Shown here: in pieces, positions 31,901 to 40,023 of the stretch | How positions within the stretch are numbered: position 1 is the stretch's first letter | Layout: every line of letters starts with the position of its first letter | IMG/VR virus record: IMGVR_UViG_3300025435_000472 | Span: 1 to 48,190 of that record | Reading direction: 5' to 3' (one strand) | From: a virus | DNA length: 48,190 nucleotides | The notes under the pieces: model-generated | What the model was told of the DNA's origin: nothing | What the model saw: the letters and a program-made list of their open reading frames with translations, nothing else | Databases searched by the model: none | Made by a program: the position numbers and the translations under genes

Positions 31901-32372
31901 CTGTGAATTGTTCAAGCCAATTATCGTTACCAGCATCTGCCCAATTAACTAATAGACCACTTAGATTAATGCCGTTGCTGTCATAGACCTGTTCGGTAGT
32001 ACTAACGCTGTCAACTTTTAAGAATCCACTTGCTGGAATATTGCGTTTAGGATTGTAGCTGACTAAGCGAGCAAGTTTAAGAATACTGTCACGACGTTGT
32101 GCTGTGTCAATAAAGTTTTCACGTGCGTTTAAGTCACCTCGGAAAGCTAAACTTTGTCCTAAGAAAGCAATTAAATCAATTAAGGCTACAAACTCACTGC
32201 TATCAATAAAGTCATTGAAATCTTCTGGGTAATATAGTCTTAAGTAACTGACCATCGAAGCGCGAAGCGTTTCAAAGTCATAGCTTTGAAAGTCTGCGTT
32301 TCTAAAGGTTTGATATAGTTTAGTCCAGTCTTCTGCAACTAATAAACTCGTTTGTCGTGTGGTGGTAGCCAT
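28989..32372 (-). CDS. 6: Baseplate wedge protein gp6 (baseplate J-like)
   Basis: The N-terminus is typical of T4-like gp6: WTKLYQTFRNADFQSYDFET, LRLYYPEDFNDFIDSSEFV, then LARLVSYNPKRNIPASG. The middle carries a baseplate-J type strand pattern with DQVDLIFGDGAFANIPQGNF. T4 gp6 is about 660 residues; this one has 1127, with the additional length in the middle and C-terminal parts (several Tyr/Asn-rich insertions). gp6 forms the ring of wedges in the baseplate and changes shape during tail contraction. A ribosome site (AAGGAA) precedes the ATG at 32372, with a late-promoter-like AATAAATA further upstream. It lies between gp25 and the giant gene, in T4-like order. Confidence 0.9.
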   Translation of the reverse strand: MATTTRQTSLLVAEDWTKLYQTFRNADFQSYDFETLRASMVSYLRLYYPEDFNDFIDSSEFVALIDLIAFLGQSLAFRGDLNARENFIDTAQRRDSILKLARLVSYNPKRNIPASGFLKVDSVSTTEQVYDSNGINLSGLLVNWADAGNDNWLEQFTAVLNASLIANQVVGKPSNSQIINGITNDEYQIRLVPSVIPTYSFNSLIEGSQTNFEMVSPTSVGSSYVYEVAPRPNLPFNLLYKNDNLGNSSANTGFFMYFKQGSLKSIDVAFQESLPNRVYSVSVDNINNTDIWLYSLDSSGNPSVLWSQVPAVNNTNVIYNQSSNKNIYQVATRAGDQVDLIFGDGAFANIPQGNFRVYYRVSNGLDYKITPTELQGIVVPINYVSHTGRIETITIRASLQYTVANATSRDTIEDIRQKAPQQYYTQNRMVTGEDYNILPYTLFNDILKIKAVNRTSSGISRYLDVIDVTGKYSSTNIFAQDGILYRDPFEDTFNFEYTTSNDIYKVVYNQVKPIASAQETLQYFYANYPLITTENLYWNSSTLLANGSTGYFYDATGKIVQVGSAVSNSNKYIVQSSIVRFSAGTGNYFDATNTIQVGTPKNTGDKYYIYATIEQLIGDGTNGGQGNLANGTGPVVINQLVPNGAIADTIFAVFNNDFTTDLVSSMVGYITAYADFGLRYDVELSSWQIIMPQDLSTAAFDLTNTGDTSGQSLDSSWLIRFQTVGQTYTVYYRGLDYVFESVKETNFYFDNSVKIFDATTGLTINDQIKVLKTNSNPDDSNPLSLDYTWYIYNAITAVDGYQNPNRILVTFPDSNNDGIPDNPELFELIVNPNTNTNSKYVYFQATNSYDNFVVQTPVDNSLILSNYPTLQAAQQAATLYTAGQLFYFPMDDAFYQLSINGASYVLNPVTGYSAKIGRQDLYFQYRHNSPNYRRIDPSPNNIIDLYILTKQYATDYIAWVQDTSNTLTEPTAPTSEELDLEYNNLENYKSISDTIIYNPASFKPIFGAKADPSLQATFKVIKNPNIVISDYDIQTSVIAAINNYFAIANWDFGETFYFSELAAYLHTTLAPNVASILIVPASNSSVFGSLLQINANVNEIIVSAATVDNVQIITAITAAQINQIALA

Positions 32373-32392
32373 GCTTATTTCCTTGTATAATG

Positions 32393-32400
32393 TATTTATT
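32393..32400 (-). promoter_or_regulatory. Possible late promoter before gp6 (AATAAATA)
   Basis: On the minus strand AATAAATA, one base from the T4 late element, lies 20 bases before the gp6 start codon and just after the weak terminator that follows gp25. The position is right for a secondary late start. The evidence is only similarity and spacing. Confidence 0.35.
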
Positions 32401-32404
32401 TTAG

Positions 32405-32430
32405 GAAAAAAGTGGGTAGTTAATTAACTA
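32405..32430 (-). terminator. Possible weak terminator after gp25
   Basis: The perfect palindrome TAGTTAATTAACTA (32417-32430) overlaps the gp25 stop. On the minus strand it is followed five bases later by a run of six T. The stem is almost all A-T and therefore weak; it may only reduce read-through into gp6. Confidence 0.3.
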
Positions 32431-32801
32431 ACAGAAAGTTGTTTTGATTGGTTATCGAACTGTAAATTCATAACACTTGACTGGTTTGTCTGCAGGTATC
32501 TTAATTCTAAAGCTATCTGTAGGCCCTGATTATATTCTGTAACTACAATATTATCAAAACTCACACGAGGATCATACTTGGCGATAGCTTCTATATCGCT
32601 GGTAATAAGACTTTTAAGCTCAGATGTAAATGGTTCGTGCATTACGTTCCAAATAATAGTGCCAAAATTTGGATTCATTAGCTTTTCACCCTTGCGAATA
32701 TTGAAATGATTAATAATATCCTGTTTAACCAATTCTTCATCCGTAAGGCGAAACTTCTTGCTTGCGCCTAATGTACTAAAACCTTTATAAAATGTAGCCA
32801 T
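32424..32801 (-). CDS. 25: Baseplate wedge protein gp25 (GPW/gp25 family)
   Basis: The 125 residues match the length and pattern of gp25: KFRLTDEELVKQDIINHF, GEKLMNPNFGTIIWNVMHEP, then a C-terminal domain with DPRVSFDNIVV. T4 gp25 is 132 residues. The protein is part of the baseplate wedge core near the sheath attachment site; its fold is shared with type VI secretion TssE. Although once thought to be a lysozyme, it acts structurally in the baseplate. The gene starts nine bases after the stop of gp5, and AAGGAT lies just before the ATG. Confidence 0.93.
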   Translation of the reverse strand: MATFYKGFSTLGASKKFRLTDEELVKQDIINHFNIRKGEKLMNPNFGTIIWNVMHEPFTSELKSLITSDIEAIAKYDPRVSFDNIVVTEYNQGLQIALELRYLQTNQSSVMNLQFDNQSKQLSVS

Positions 32802-32809
32802 AAAAATAT

Positions 32810-34894
32810 TTATCCTTGACTAACTGACGTCATTTGTGGTGCTAATACCGCTACTGCATATTGCCCCTTGGCAAAATAAGAAGCACCTGTAGTGCCGTAT
32901 TGGTCAGCTCCACTTGCTCCGTTGCGATATGCTTTTGCACCACCTGGGCCTAGTAGATGTGCAACCGCTAACATACCAGCAATATCCTCTGGTTTCTGAT
33001 CAGCAGTAATAGCACCAATTCTAACCATAGAAGTGTAGTTTCGTTTGGTATATTCGCACATTGCCTGCTCTTGTTCTGGGCCATTGCTGAGCCAGGCCTG
33101 CAGACTGTTAACACCATTTTTGTTAGGACTCCACATGTTTGGATTGTTTAGTTGACTGTTACTCTTACAGGTCTTGCTTACATAACCACCATCAATTAGT
33201 GCAGGATAGCCAAATTGGTATTTGCCCACATAGCCAATTGAGTTAACTACATCATACTTGCCGCCGCTTTCGCTTTTGCCAATTGTAGCATAGTAAGCAG
33301 TTAATTGATCTGATGTTAGATTGCCAATGGTACAATCGCATTTAGGTTGATTACGTAGATCAGTTGCAGTTGCAGGATTTTTAACCGGAGTTCCTGTTGT
33401 TTTAGTAGCATCCTGTGTGCCTGTGTATTTTCCTGGTTGTAGTCCAGGGGCTGGAGTGGCCGCATACTGCGCCTGTCCTCGTGCAAAAGGTTCATGAGTA
33501 GGTGCTACTGCAACAATGGTACTAAGAACATCCGAATTAGAAACATATAATCCTGTAGATGAATCTAAACTAACATCAGGTAAGCTATTGACCTTTATTG
33601 GAGTAGCAAACGTTAATGCCTGTGTACCACCACTGTTTTGTTTAACCAATGATCCTTCATAGGCAACGGTGCCGCCTGACTTAATACTAACAGTTGCACC
33701 TGCATCAACAATAAATGTAGATCCCGACTTGCATCCGATACTACCTGTTGAATGTAAATTAAGTGCCCCAGTTAGAATAGTACTCGAAGAGTTGTTTACA
33801 CTAAATACACTTGATGCCATGTTAATATTGTTTAAGGCATTAAAGTTAATGTCCTGATCTGCATGGAAATTCATGCTACCTTGAGTTCTAACATTAAATC
33901 CGCTAGATGCAAATATATTAACAGCACCGTTGGCATCTAATTCCACCCAACTCGATCCATCAGCATGACTAATATACAATGAGTTGTCAGTGTCGTGCAT
34001 CATAATTTGATGCCCTTTGCCTGTACGCAGTCTAATCAACTGATCTTTGCCAACAACATTACCGTCATCCATGATAAATGTATGGCCGCCTCGACGTGTA
34101 GTGTAGGCGTAGTCTGCTTCTGTTAGGGTACCTGCTTGTATTTTGGCCAAGAATGCTTCGGGATTTTCTGCGCCGTTATCTGGATAAGGACGACCCGGTG
34201 TACTGATACCGAAAACGTTGCTAGGTGTTTCACGTTGACTACTACTTGTAACAACCCCACGTGTAGTATCACGGTCTAGACCCTGTACTTTTAAAATATT
34301 GTATTGTGGTTCGTGTATAGGTTTAGGATTACTATAAAACGATTGACTTTGATATGTTGTAGGGTCGTTTTCATTAAATTCTGTTACTGGTGCAGGCGTG
34401 CCTGGTTGATATGATTTAGCAACATCCGCACTGGCTCCGGATACATCTACATTAGTACTACCAGCTATAGCTGGAATCATGTACTTGCTTAAGTGACTGT
34501 TAACACAACCGATCCAATAACCACGCAATGGATCACCTGCAATAAAGATAACAATAACTTCTACACCAACATCCGGTGGTACCATCCACATGCCATAGGT
34601 ATGCGGAGTATTGCCAAATTTATTAGTAGTATTGGCTGTTCCATTGGTGCCATCTTGTACAATATTTGTAGTACCTAGGAATGGACTACTGTAGCTGACT
34701 GTGCGCCAATTTTTACTATCGTTACGATCACCACCTAGATCCGGGATCCATACCTGCAGTCTTCCACTACGTGTAGGATCTAGGTTATTTTTAACAATGC
34801 CAATATAAGGATGAGGGTCAACACGTGTGCCGGGAGCTTCCTCGCGGCGCTGACTCTTCATTATCTTATTGCTTTGTCTATGATCTATTGCCAT
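32810..34894 (-). CDS. 5: Baseplate hub/spike protein gp5-like with C-terminal lysozyme-like domain
   Basis: Residues about 27-135 form an OB-fold domain as in gp5 and VgrG (HPYIGIVKNNLDPTRSGRLQ, WMVPPDVGVEVIVIF, DPLRGYWIGCV). Residues about 265-450 look like the triple-stranded beta-helix spike, with GGHTFIMDDG and ADQDINFNALNNINM. Residues about 525-690 resemble a transglycosylase or lysozyme: YYATIGKSESGGKYDVV with E542 as candidate acid, then GYVGKYQFG and MLAVAHLLGPGGA. In T4 the lysozyme lies between the OB-fold and the helix; here it is after the spike. The protein should form the tail tip that pierces the envelope and opens peptidoglycan. AGAGGA stands before the ATG. Confidence 0.88.
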   Translation of the reverse strand: MAIDHRQSNKIMKSQRREEAPGTRVDPHPYIGIVKNNLDPTRSGRLQVWIPDLGGDRNDSKNWRTVSYSSPFLGTTNIVQDGTNGTANTTNKFGNTPHTYGMWMVPPDVGVEVIVIFIAGDPLRGYWIGCVNSHLSKYMIPAIAGSTNVDVSGASADVAKSYQPGTPAPVTEFNENDPTTYQSQSFYSNPKPIHEPQYNILKVQGLDRDTTRGVVTSSSQRETPSNVFGISTPGRPYPDNGAENPEAFLAKIQAGTLTEADYAYTTRRGGHTFIMDDGNVVGKDQLIRLRTGKGHQIMMHDTDNSLYISHADGSSWVELDANGAVNIFASSGFNVRTQGSMNFHADQDINFNALNNINMASSVFSVNNSSSTILTGALNLHSTGSIGCKSGSTFIVDAGATVSIKSGGTVAYEGSLVKQNSGGTQALTFATPIKVNSLPDVSLDSSTGLYVSNSDVLSTIVAVAPTHEPFARGQAQYAATPAPGLQPGKYTGTQDATKTTGTPVKNPATATDLRNQPKCDCTIGNLTSDQLTAYYATIGKSESGGKYDVVNSIGYVGKYQFGYPALIDGGYVSKTCKSNSQLNNPNMWSPNKNGVNSLQAWLSNGPEQEQAMCEYTKRNYTSMVRIGAITADQKPEDIAGMLAVAHLLGPGGAKAYRNGASGADQYGTTGASYFAKGQYAVAVLAPQMTSVSQG

Positions 34895-34906
34895 TGATTA
34901 TATCCT

Positions 34907-37900
34907 CTATGCTGCTGTGCTAATTTGATTTTGTAGTGCTTTTTCTGCTTGATACGCTTGGAAGTTTTGTTGTTGTAAACTTAAGAATGTTGCAGTTGCA
35001 GAATCTTTTTGTTGCTGTGCTGTGGCCAATAGTGCCTGTGCGGCAGCAAGATTGGTCTGTGCAGTTGCATAACCTGGATCAGATGGTTGAACTGCGCTGT
35101 ATCTATCAATTCTAGCCTGTTGTCGATCAATATCATTTGTTGCTGTTTCTATTGCAGCATTTGCAGCATCAGTTTGTTGATGTAGCGGTGCATTGGCCGC
35201 TTGTAGATCAGCAAGTTGTTGTTGGAGAGCCAATTTGGTCGCACTTGGCCCGGTATCTGCAGGTGATACAGTAGCTTGAGGTGCTGCATCTGCACTGCTT
35301 GGACTTGTTATTGCCTGCGTTGAAGCTGTGCTATCTACTATTGCAAGATCTTGTTGAGCCGCTGAAGCTGTAGGCTGCGGATTATCAGCTACTGGCGTAT
35401 TATTAGGTGCTACATTATCGCCTGTTGTTTTTGTAGTTGGCGAAGTTGTTGTAGGTGGAGCAACATCAACATTTGTTGTGTTAACTGTAGTTCCACTTTC
35501 TGAACGCTGTGTTGTTTGTTTATCTGCTACATAGTCAAGAGTTGATTGACGAGGTAATCTAACAATGTCCAATGATTGTTCAAATTTGCCGCCACTAAAT
35601 GTACTGTCAACTTTCAAAACTCTAAACATACCAGAAAACATAGATGACTGTTGGAAGTCACTATCAAATTTCATTAACCCTGTGCTGTCGTCAATGTCGC
35701 TGGGCATTAAAAATTTAACTTGAATATACACTTCTTGCTGATCCATGTGTAGACTTCCATCAGCAATTAATCTATCATCTGATGATGGAACTGCAGTAGA
35801 TGCCGAACCAGTCAACGGATTAATTACATTAACCGGAGCATAAAATGTATCATCTTGTTTAATATACTGCGGGTCACCAATAATTTTAAGCGTACCTTGT
35901 AGCATGTCGCCGCCGGCCGCTGTGTACAGCGACTCTTGTGTATCCACAGCCGCGGCCGCTTTAGGTGTAATATCACCGCCTGTAGCACGTGCTTTGGCAT
36001 CTACAGTCTGTGGTTTTTCTTTCATTGGTTGTACTGCGTTTGCTGTGTCGTCTATACCATTGTAGTTGTCTGGATTTAATTCTTGATCATCGTAGATATC
36101 TAGACCGTAGGTTGCGGCCATGTTCTTTTTATAAGCAGTAACCGCAGTGTAGTATAAGGCATTAAATTCAAGATTAAAATCTAATACATCTAGATTTTTG
36201 CCTGTGTAGTAATAGTTGTATTCTTTAAGTGGAGTAGTCCATGTACCTTGTGGCGCGGCAGCTATTTTAGTATTATAAACATCATAGGTAACTACATTAT
36301 AGGTAATTTCTCTAGCCCATACTTTTCTAATTGTATCATAGCCAGTCAATGTTACCTGTGGAACAATCTTAAACCATTTTAGAGGTAAATTTGCATTTTT
36401 AAGTTTAGCCGCTTTATATCCGGCCGCATCACTGCCAAAGTCTTCAGGCACCACTAATTGATTCTGTATATAATCACTGTTACGTATCACATAGTTAATG
36501 ACCATGTCTATACTTGTGCCTGTATTAATAGAAAATATCTGTGTACTATAATCTAACGCGGCGTTAACAGAATCCGCGTTACCGGCACGCATCGATATTT
36601 CATTAGATGCGTCTGCCATAGGTGTATCCTTAGCACTTAGATTTTTACCTAATAGAAATTTTGCTGATTGTATTTCAGGAGCAAATTTAAAATAGATCGT
36701 ATCAGCTACTTTGATCTTTTTAGTTTTAACCATGTCATCAAACCAAGCATTATACGCACTACCATATGATTTTACACGATACACTGGATCCGACGATATA
36801 ACGTTAGCAACCTTTTGTGGTACTGTGGTTAATGGAACCGGAGATATAGTACCGTCAGGATTTATCTTATTACCATTGGCATCGATGTTGTACCCATTTG
36901 CAGCAGTTTCGCGTTCTGATTTAGCTTCTGCCAGATATGATTCACTTTCTGTACTTTGGAAAAAGCTGGCCACTGTACCTGCAACTATTTCAAAGTGTGC
37001 AGGCGTTGCTAGAGTAGATACATCAAATGCAGAGTGATTATAAGGGCATGCTTCGATCTGGTATTCAGCACCTTTGCTCGATGCTTTAATATTCATTGAC
37101 AATATACGTATAGGAATGCGTTTTACCTGATTAGGAATTGAACCAATAATTGTACCAGTGTCGTCGATAGCAAAGAAATCTATCTGCAGCATATAAGGTT
37201 GCTCTACATAGTTTCGTGCCTTAACATCCGGACTCGAACATAGTTTAATAATTCTATCTACCAGCGTCATACCATACGGTTCGATGATTGTAAATGTCGT
37301 TTTGATAGCATTAGTAGCACGACTATGTTCGTTCAATCCAATTATAGTTTCAATGTTTAAACTTTCAAAGTAAAAATCTTCAGCAAAATAAGGTGCTCGA
37401 ATAAATTGATTAGGGTCAGTGGCATCCTGTGTGTTATTATATCTACCTGCACTGGCAATAATTACACGTTTAGGTGTATATGTTTGTGTTTTAACTATTT
37501 GATTATATTCGTCGATTGTCATTAAAGCCAAGCTCAATCCATAAGTATAACTTGGATAAGCATGCAGAGGATTCATTATAGGTGCTTTACTTGCGGCTGT
37601 GCTATCAGGATTTGTTGCTGATGGTGTTGCTCCGCCGCCACTAGGTTCTGTTTGTATTCCACCTGTTTGATTAAAATTAGGAGCAATATTATAATCAGTG
37701 CCCACTATGCTTGGTTCAGAAGAAGTTGATAATGGAGCAACGTATCCGCCACCAGTATAATAATCTGAATTTGGATCATAACCACCCTGTTGTACAGCGT
37801 TATAATTTGGCGCAGTTAAATTAACCTGTTCTTCTGTAGTCAATTGATTAGAAGTATCGGCGGCCGCTGTTTGTGCGGCTGAGGGATTTTGATTATCTAC

Positions 37901-38194
37901 ACTGGCCTGTGCCGTGTCTGCAGATGGGTTTAATGATGCTAATTGTGATTGCAAATCTGAAATAGCCGCTTGCTGTTGTGAAATAATGCTATTTGCATTT
38001 GTAATATCATCTTGTAAATCTGCCGCATCTTGTAGCAGATTATTTCGCACAAGGCTATTACCCGGTGCATTAGCCGCGGCCATCTTAGCATCATATTGAC
38101 TTTGCAGACTTGCCAATGTTGCCTGATTAGAACTAAGCGTAGACTGTGCAGATGCTATCTTGGCTTGTAAATCCGATGCCGTTGAAAGTGCCAT
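34907..38194 (-). CDS. Large baseplate protein with terminal coiled coils (hub candidate)
   Basis: The 1095-residue protein lies between gp53 and gp5. Residues 1-95 and about 985-1095 are strongly coiled-coil (LQAKIASAQSTLSSNQATLA at the start; AQALLATAQQQKDSATATF near the end). Between them is a low-complexity linker with GGYDPNSDYYTGGGYVAP, shared with the 484-residue structural protein upstream, and a globular core with RIIKLCSSPDVKARNYVEQP and GAEYQIEACPYNHSAFDV. The position and the strand-rich core suggest a hub or tube-cap role like T4 gp27, but I see no decisive motif. AGGA lies nine bases before the start. Confidence in a virion protein is high, in the gp27 comparison low. Confidence 0.7.
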   Translation of the reverse strand: MALSTASDLQAKIASAQSTLSSNQATLASLQSQYDAKMAAANAPGNSLVRNNLLQDAADLQDDITNANSIISQQQAAISDLQSQLASLNPSADTAQASVDNQNPSAAQTAAADTSNQLTTEEQVNLTAPNYNAVQQGGYDPNSDYYTGGGYVAPLSTSSEPSIVGTDYNIAPNFNQTGGIQTEPSGGGATPSATNPDSTAASKAPIMNPLHAYPSYTYGLSLALMTIDEYNQIVKTQTYTPKRVIIASAGRYNNTQDATDPNQFIRAPYFAEDFYFESLNIETIIGLNEHSRATNAIKTTFTIIEPYGMTLVDRIIKLCSSPDVKARNYVEQPYMLQIDFFAIDDTGTIIGSIPNQVKRIPIRILSMNIKASSKGAEYQIEACPYNHSAFDVSTLATPAHFEIVAGTVASFFQSTESESYLAEAKSERETAANGYNIDANGNKINPDGTISPVPLTTVPQKVANVISSDPVYRVKSYGSAYNAWFDDMVKTKKIKVADTIYFKFAPEIQSAKFLLGKNLSAKDTPMADASNEISMRAGNADSVNAALDYSTQIFSINTGTSIDMVINYVIRNSDYIQNQLVVPEDFGSDAAGYKAAKLKNANLPLKWFKIVPQVTLTGYDTIRKVWAREITYNVVTYDVYNTKIAAAPQGTWTTPLKEYNYYYTGKNLDVLDFNLEFNALYYTAVTAYKKNMAATYGLDIYDDQELNPDNYNGIDDTANAVQPMKEKPQTVDAKARATGGDITPKAAAAVDTQESLYTAAGGDMLQGTLKIIGDPQYIKQDDTFYAPVNVINPLTGSASTAVPSSDDRLIADGSLHMDQQEVYIQVKFLMPSDIDDSTGLMKFDSDFQQSSMFSGMFRVLKVDSTFSGGKFEQSLDIVRLPRQSTLDYVADKQTTQRSESGTTVNTTNVDVAPPTTTSPTTKTTGDNVAPNNTPVADNPQPTASAAQQDLAIVDSTASTQAITSPSSADAAPQATVSPADTGPSATKLALQQQLADLQAANAPLHQQTDAANAAIETATNDIDRQQARIDRYSAVQPSDPGYATAQTNLAAAQALLATAQQQKDSATATFLSLQQQNFQAYQAEKALQNQISTAA

Positions 38195-38197
38195 TAA

Positions 38198-38500
38198 TTA
38201 TAGTCCTAGTGCAGCAGTTAATGCAGCTTTTTTAGGTACATAGATAGTTGCACCTGGTAAAAAATCATAGATTGGATCTTGTATTGTATTTGGGTTACGC
38301 ACCGCAAACACCCACCACAATGCACTTGTGCCGTACAAATCGTAAGACAATAGATCGGGACGATTTTTATAAATTGCATCAATCTTATAAACTACATCTG
38401 TAGGATCATTAGGAATGCTAGGAATATTAGCAACGTCTAAAAATGGCCCGAATGTTTCGTTGTTGTAATACGGACTTGTCTTACTGTATGATACTGACAT
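38198..38500 (-). CDS. 53: Baseplate wedge protein gp53-like (LysM-like fold)
   Basis: The 100-residue protein contains IYKNRPDLLSYDLYGTSALW followed by WVFAVRNPNTIQDPIYDFLP and GATIYVPKK. This is the signature of the gp53 baseplate wedge family, which resembles the LysM-like baseplate proteins of other phages. T4 gp53 is about twice as long, so this is a short form like those in marine relatives. In T4, gp53 binds gp6 and links wedges around the hub. The start overlaps the upstream stop (TAATG), and the GGAGG inside the end of that gene serves as ribosome site. Confidence 0.85.
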   Translation of the reverse strand: MSVSYSKTSPYYNNETFGPFLDVANIPSIPNDPTDVVYKIDAIYKNRPDLLSYDLYGTSALWWVFAVRNPNTIQDPIYDFLPGATIYVPKKAALTAALGL

Positions 38501-39954
38501 TATAGGAATCCTCCATAACCGTTAGTTTTATCTTGTAGCAATTGACCTGCGGCAAATTTATTAAGATCAAATCTATCATGCAACATTTTTCGACTGTATA
38601 CCGGTTTTAGTGTAATTGATATAGTACTTGCAGTTGGTACTCGTGTTTTAGTAGTTATCTGTGTTGCTGTACTGCCTGTCGGTGCTGATGTTGCTCCGGA
38701 TGTATTATTAGAAAAATTCGGAGCCACTGGGCCCGAATAATCAGTAGTACCATAAGGCGAAGTAGGCACAGTTGTAGTTCCAGCATTCCCTGATGGATTA
38801 GTTGCTGTATTTAATGTTGTGCTGGTTATTGGAATTTCCATATAGTCTACATCTGGCGATAGTGTATGTGAAAAGTTACTTAACACACATGGTACATGTG
38901 GAAAGTAATGTTGCCCATATCCATCTAAAAACACAACAGGTGGTGGATTACCTACGTTTGTTCCACTACCAAAGAACATTTTAGTAGCCGCTCTAAAGAA
39001 GTATATAGCAGCCATTAGATATTGGCCTTCTTCAACGTTTTGCACTGTAAAGTCGCCGCTGATAGTAATGTCACTGACTTCACTATTGTTATAAAATTGC
39101 AAAGGATAGTTACTGTGCGTAGGACTTGTAGAACTGTAGTTTGCTGCATGTGTTACGGTGATACTGGGTGTGTATGGAAATATAACACCATTAGTGTTCT
39201 TTAGTGGCATCATTAATGCGTTTGTTCCTGATGCATCATTATAAAAGAAATTAGCTTTAGGTGCTAGGCTAATTCTTATTCGCCAATCGTCGGTAGTACT
39301 GGCATTATTACCGCTTTGAAATGACACACTTGGATTTGCAGGAGGGTCACCTGCAAGGCCGTCTGCTATTTTACTACCAGGTCTTTGATTTTTTGGGTCA
39401 TCAATGCCCTGTACTGATGGATCATACCCACCACCAGTATAGTAATCAGAGTTTGTATCAGATGGATCATACCCACCAGCTGGCACAGCATTATAATCTG
39501 GAGCACCGTTATAGTCTTGCGAAACCGCCGGAGTTCCACCAATTGAATTAGATTTGTCAATATAATCAGGATTGTCTGGATCATAACCACCACCAATACT
39601 GCCCACGGCATTAGGATCATACCCACCAACAACTGCATAGCTCGGTGCTTCTGTATAAGTTTGTGTAGCTGTAACGGGCACAGGAGTAAAATCAGCACCT
39701 GTAGTTGGAACATATCCTGTTGATGGGCTATATTCGCCACCAGATTCTGTAATCGGACCAGCCACTGCGGCCGCTGGAGCATTTGTATACGAACCAGTAG
39801 TTGCTACGCTATTGAAATAAGCATCCGATGCAGCATTATCAGCTTGCCACTGTTGTTGAGCCGCTGTTGATAGTGAACCGTATTCAACCAATTCTCCGGT
39901 GGCTGGATCCTGCACTAACGTGTGTGCTGTCATGTGATCGGTAAAGTAACTCAT
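38500..39954 (-). CDS. Structural protein with repeated GGYDP motifs and a conserved C-terminal domain
   Basis: The first about 200 residues are low-complexity and repeat GGYDP with Asp, Asn, Tyr and Gly (for example NSDYYTGGGYDPSVQG). This linker type is shared with the 1095-residue protein two genes downstream. The C-terminal part is a globular domain (DDWRIRISLAPKANFFYN, FPYTPSITVTHAANYSS, MAAIYFFRAATKMFFG). It closely recalls virion proteins of marine T4-like phages that are not given a T4 number. It is the first gene of the structural operon and lies 23 bases after a perfect late promoter. The exact virion location is unknown; baseplate or tail-tube end is likely from its neighbours. Confidence 0.68.
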   Translation of the reverse strand: MSYFTDHMTAHTLVQDPATGELVEYGSLSTAAQQQWQADNAASDAYFNSVATTGSYTNAPAAAVAGPITESGGEYSPSTGYVPTTGADFTPVPVTATQTYTEAPSYAVVGGYDPNAVGSIGGGYDPDNPDYIDKSNSIGGTPAVSQDYNGAPDYNAVPAGGYDPSDTNSDYYTGGGYDPSVQGIDDPKNQRPGSKIADGLAGDPPANPSVSFQSGNNASTTDDWRIRISLAPKANFFYNDASGTNALMMPLKNTNGVIFPYTPSITVTHAANYSSTSPTHSNYPLQFYNNSEVSDITISGDFTVQNVEEGQYLMAAIYFFRAATKMFFGSGTNVGNPPPVVFLDGYGQHYFPHVPCVLSNFSHTLSPDVDYMEIPITSTTLNTATNPSGNAGTTTVPTSPYGTTDYSGPVAPNFSNNTSGATSAPTGSTATQITTKTRVPTASTISITLKPVYSRKMLHDRFDLNKFAAGQLLQDKTNGYGGFL

Positions 39955-39966
39955 TCATAAAACCTC

Positions 39967-39995
39967 TTGTATAGTGTATTTATAGGCTATATAAT
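39967..39995 (+). promoter_or_regulatory. Host sigma70-type promoter for gp55
   Basis: TTGTAT (39967-39972), 17 bases of spacing and a perfect TATAAT (39990-39995) precede gp55. The -10 element and spacer are ideal; the -35 matches three of six consensus bases. This would allow early or middle transcription by the unmodified host enzyme. It overlaps the opposing late promoter. Confidence 0.6.
39977..39984 (-). promoter_or_regulatory. T4-type late promoter TATAAATA for the virion operon
   Basis: The minus strand carries a perfect TATAAATA, the T4 late -10 element read by gp55-bound polymerase. It is 23 bases before the first structural gene (start at 39954). It lies in the gap shared with the gp55 gene on the other strand and falls inside the spacer of that gene's host-type promoter. 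Confidence 0.82.
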
Positions 39996-40023
39996 AGTAG
40001 TAGTTAAAAGGAAACCTCCACCA

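Noticed and set aside
32806-32813. GATAAATA just before gp25 as a late promoter
   Set aside because: It is only about five bases from the start codon and overlaps the gp5 stop and the ribosome site, so a transcript could not carry a leader.
39967-40023. Upstream TTG extension of gp55
   Set aside because: The added residues are unlike gp55, there is no ribosome site, and the stretch contains the promoter; ATG at 40024 has AAAGGA in front and the conserved NYLNNK follows.
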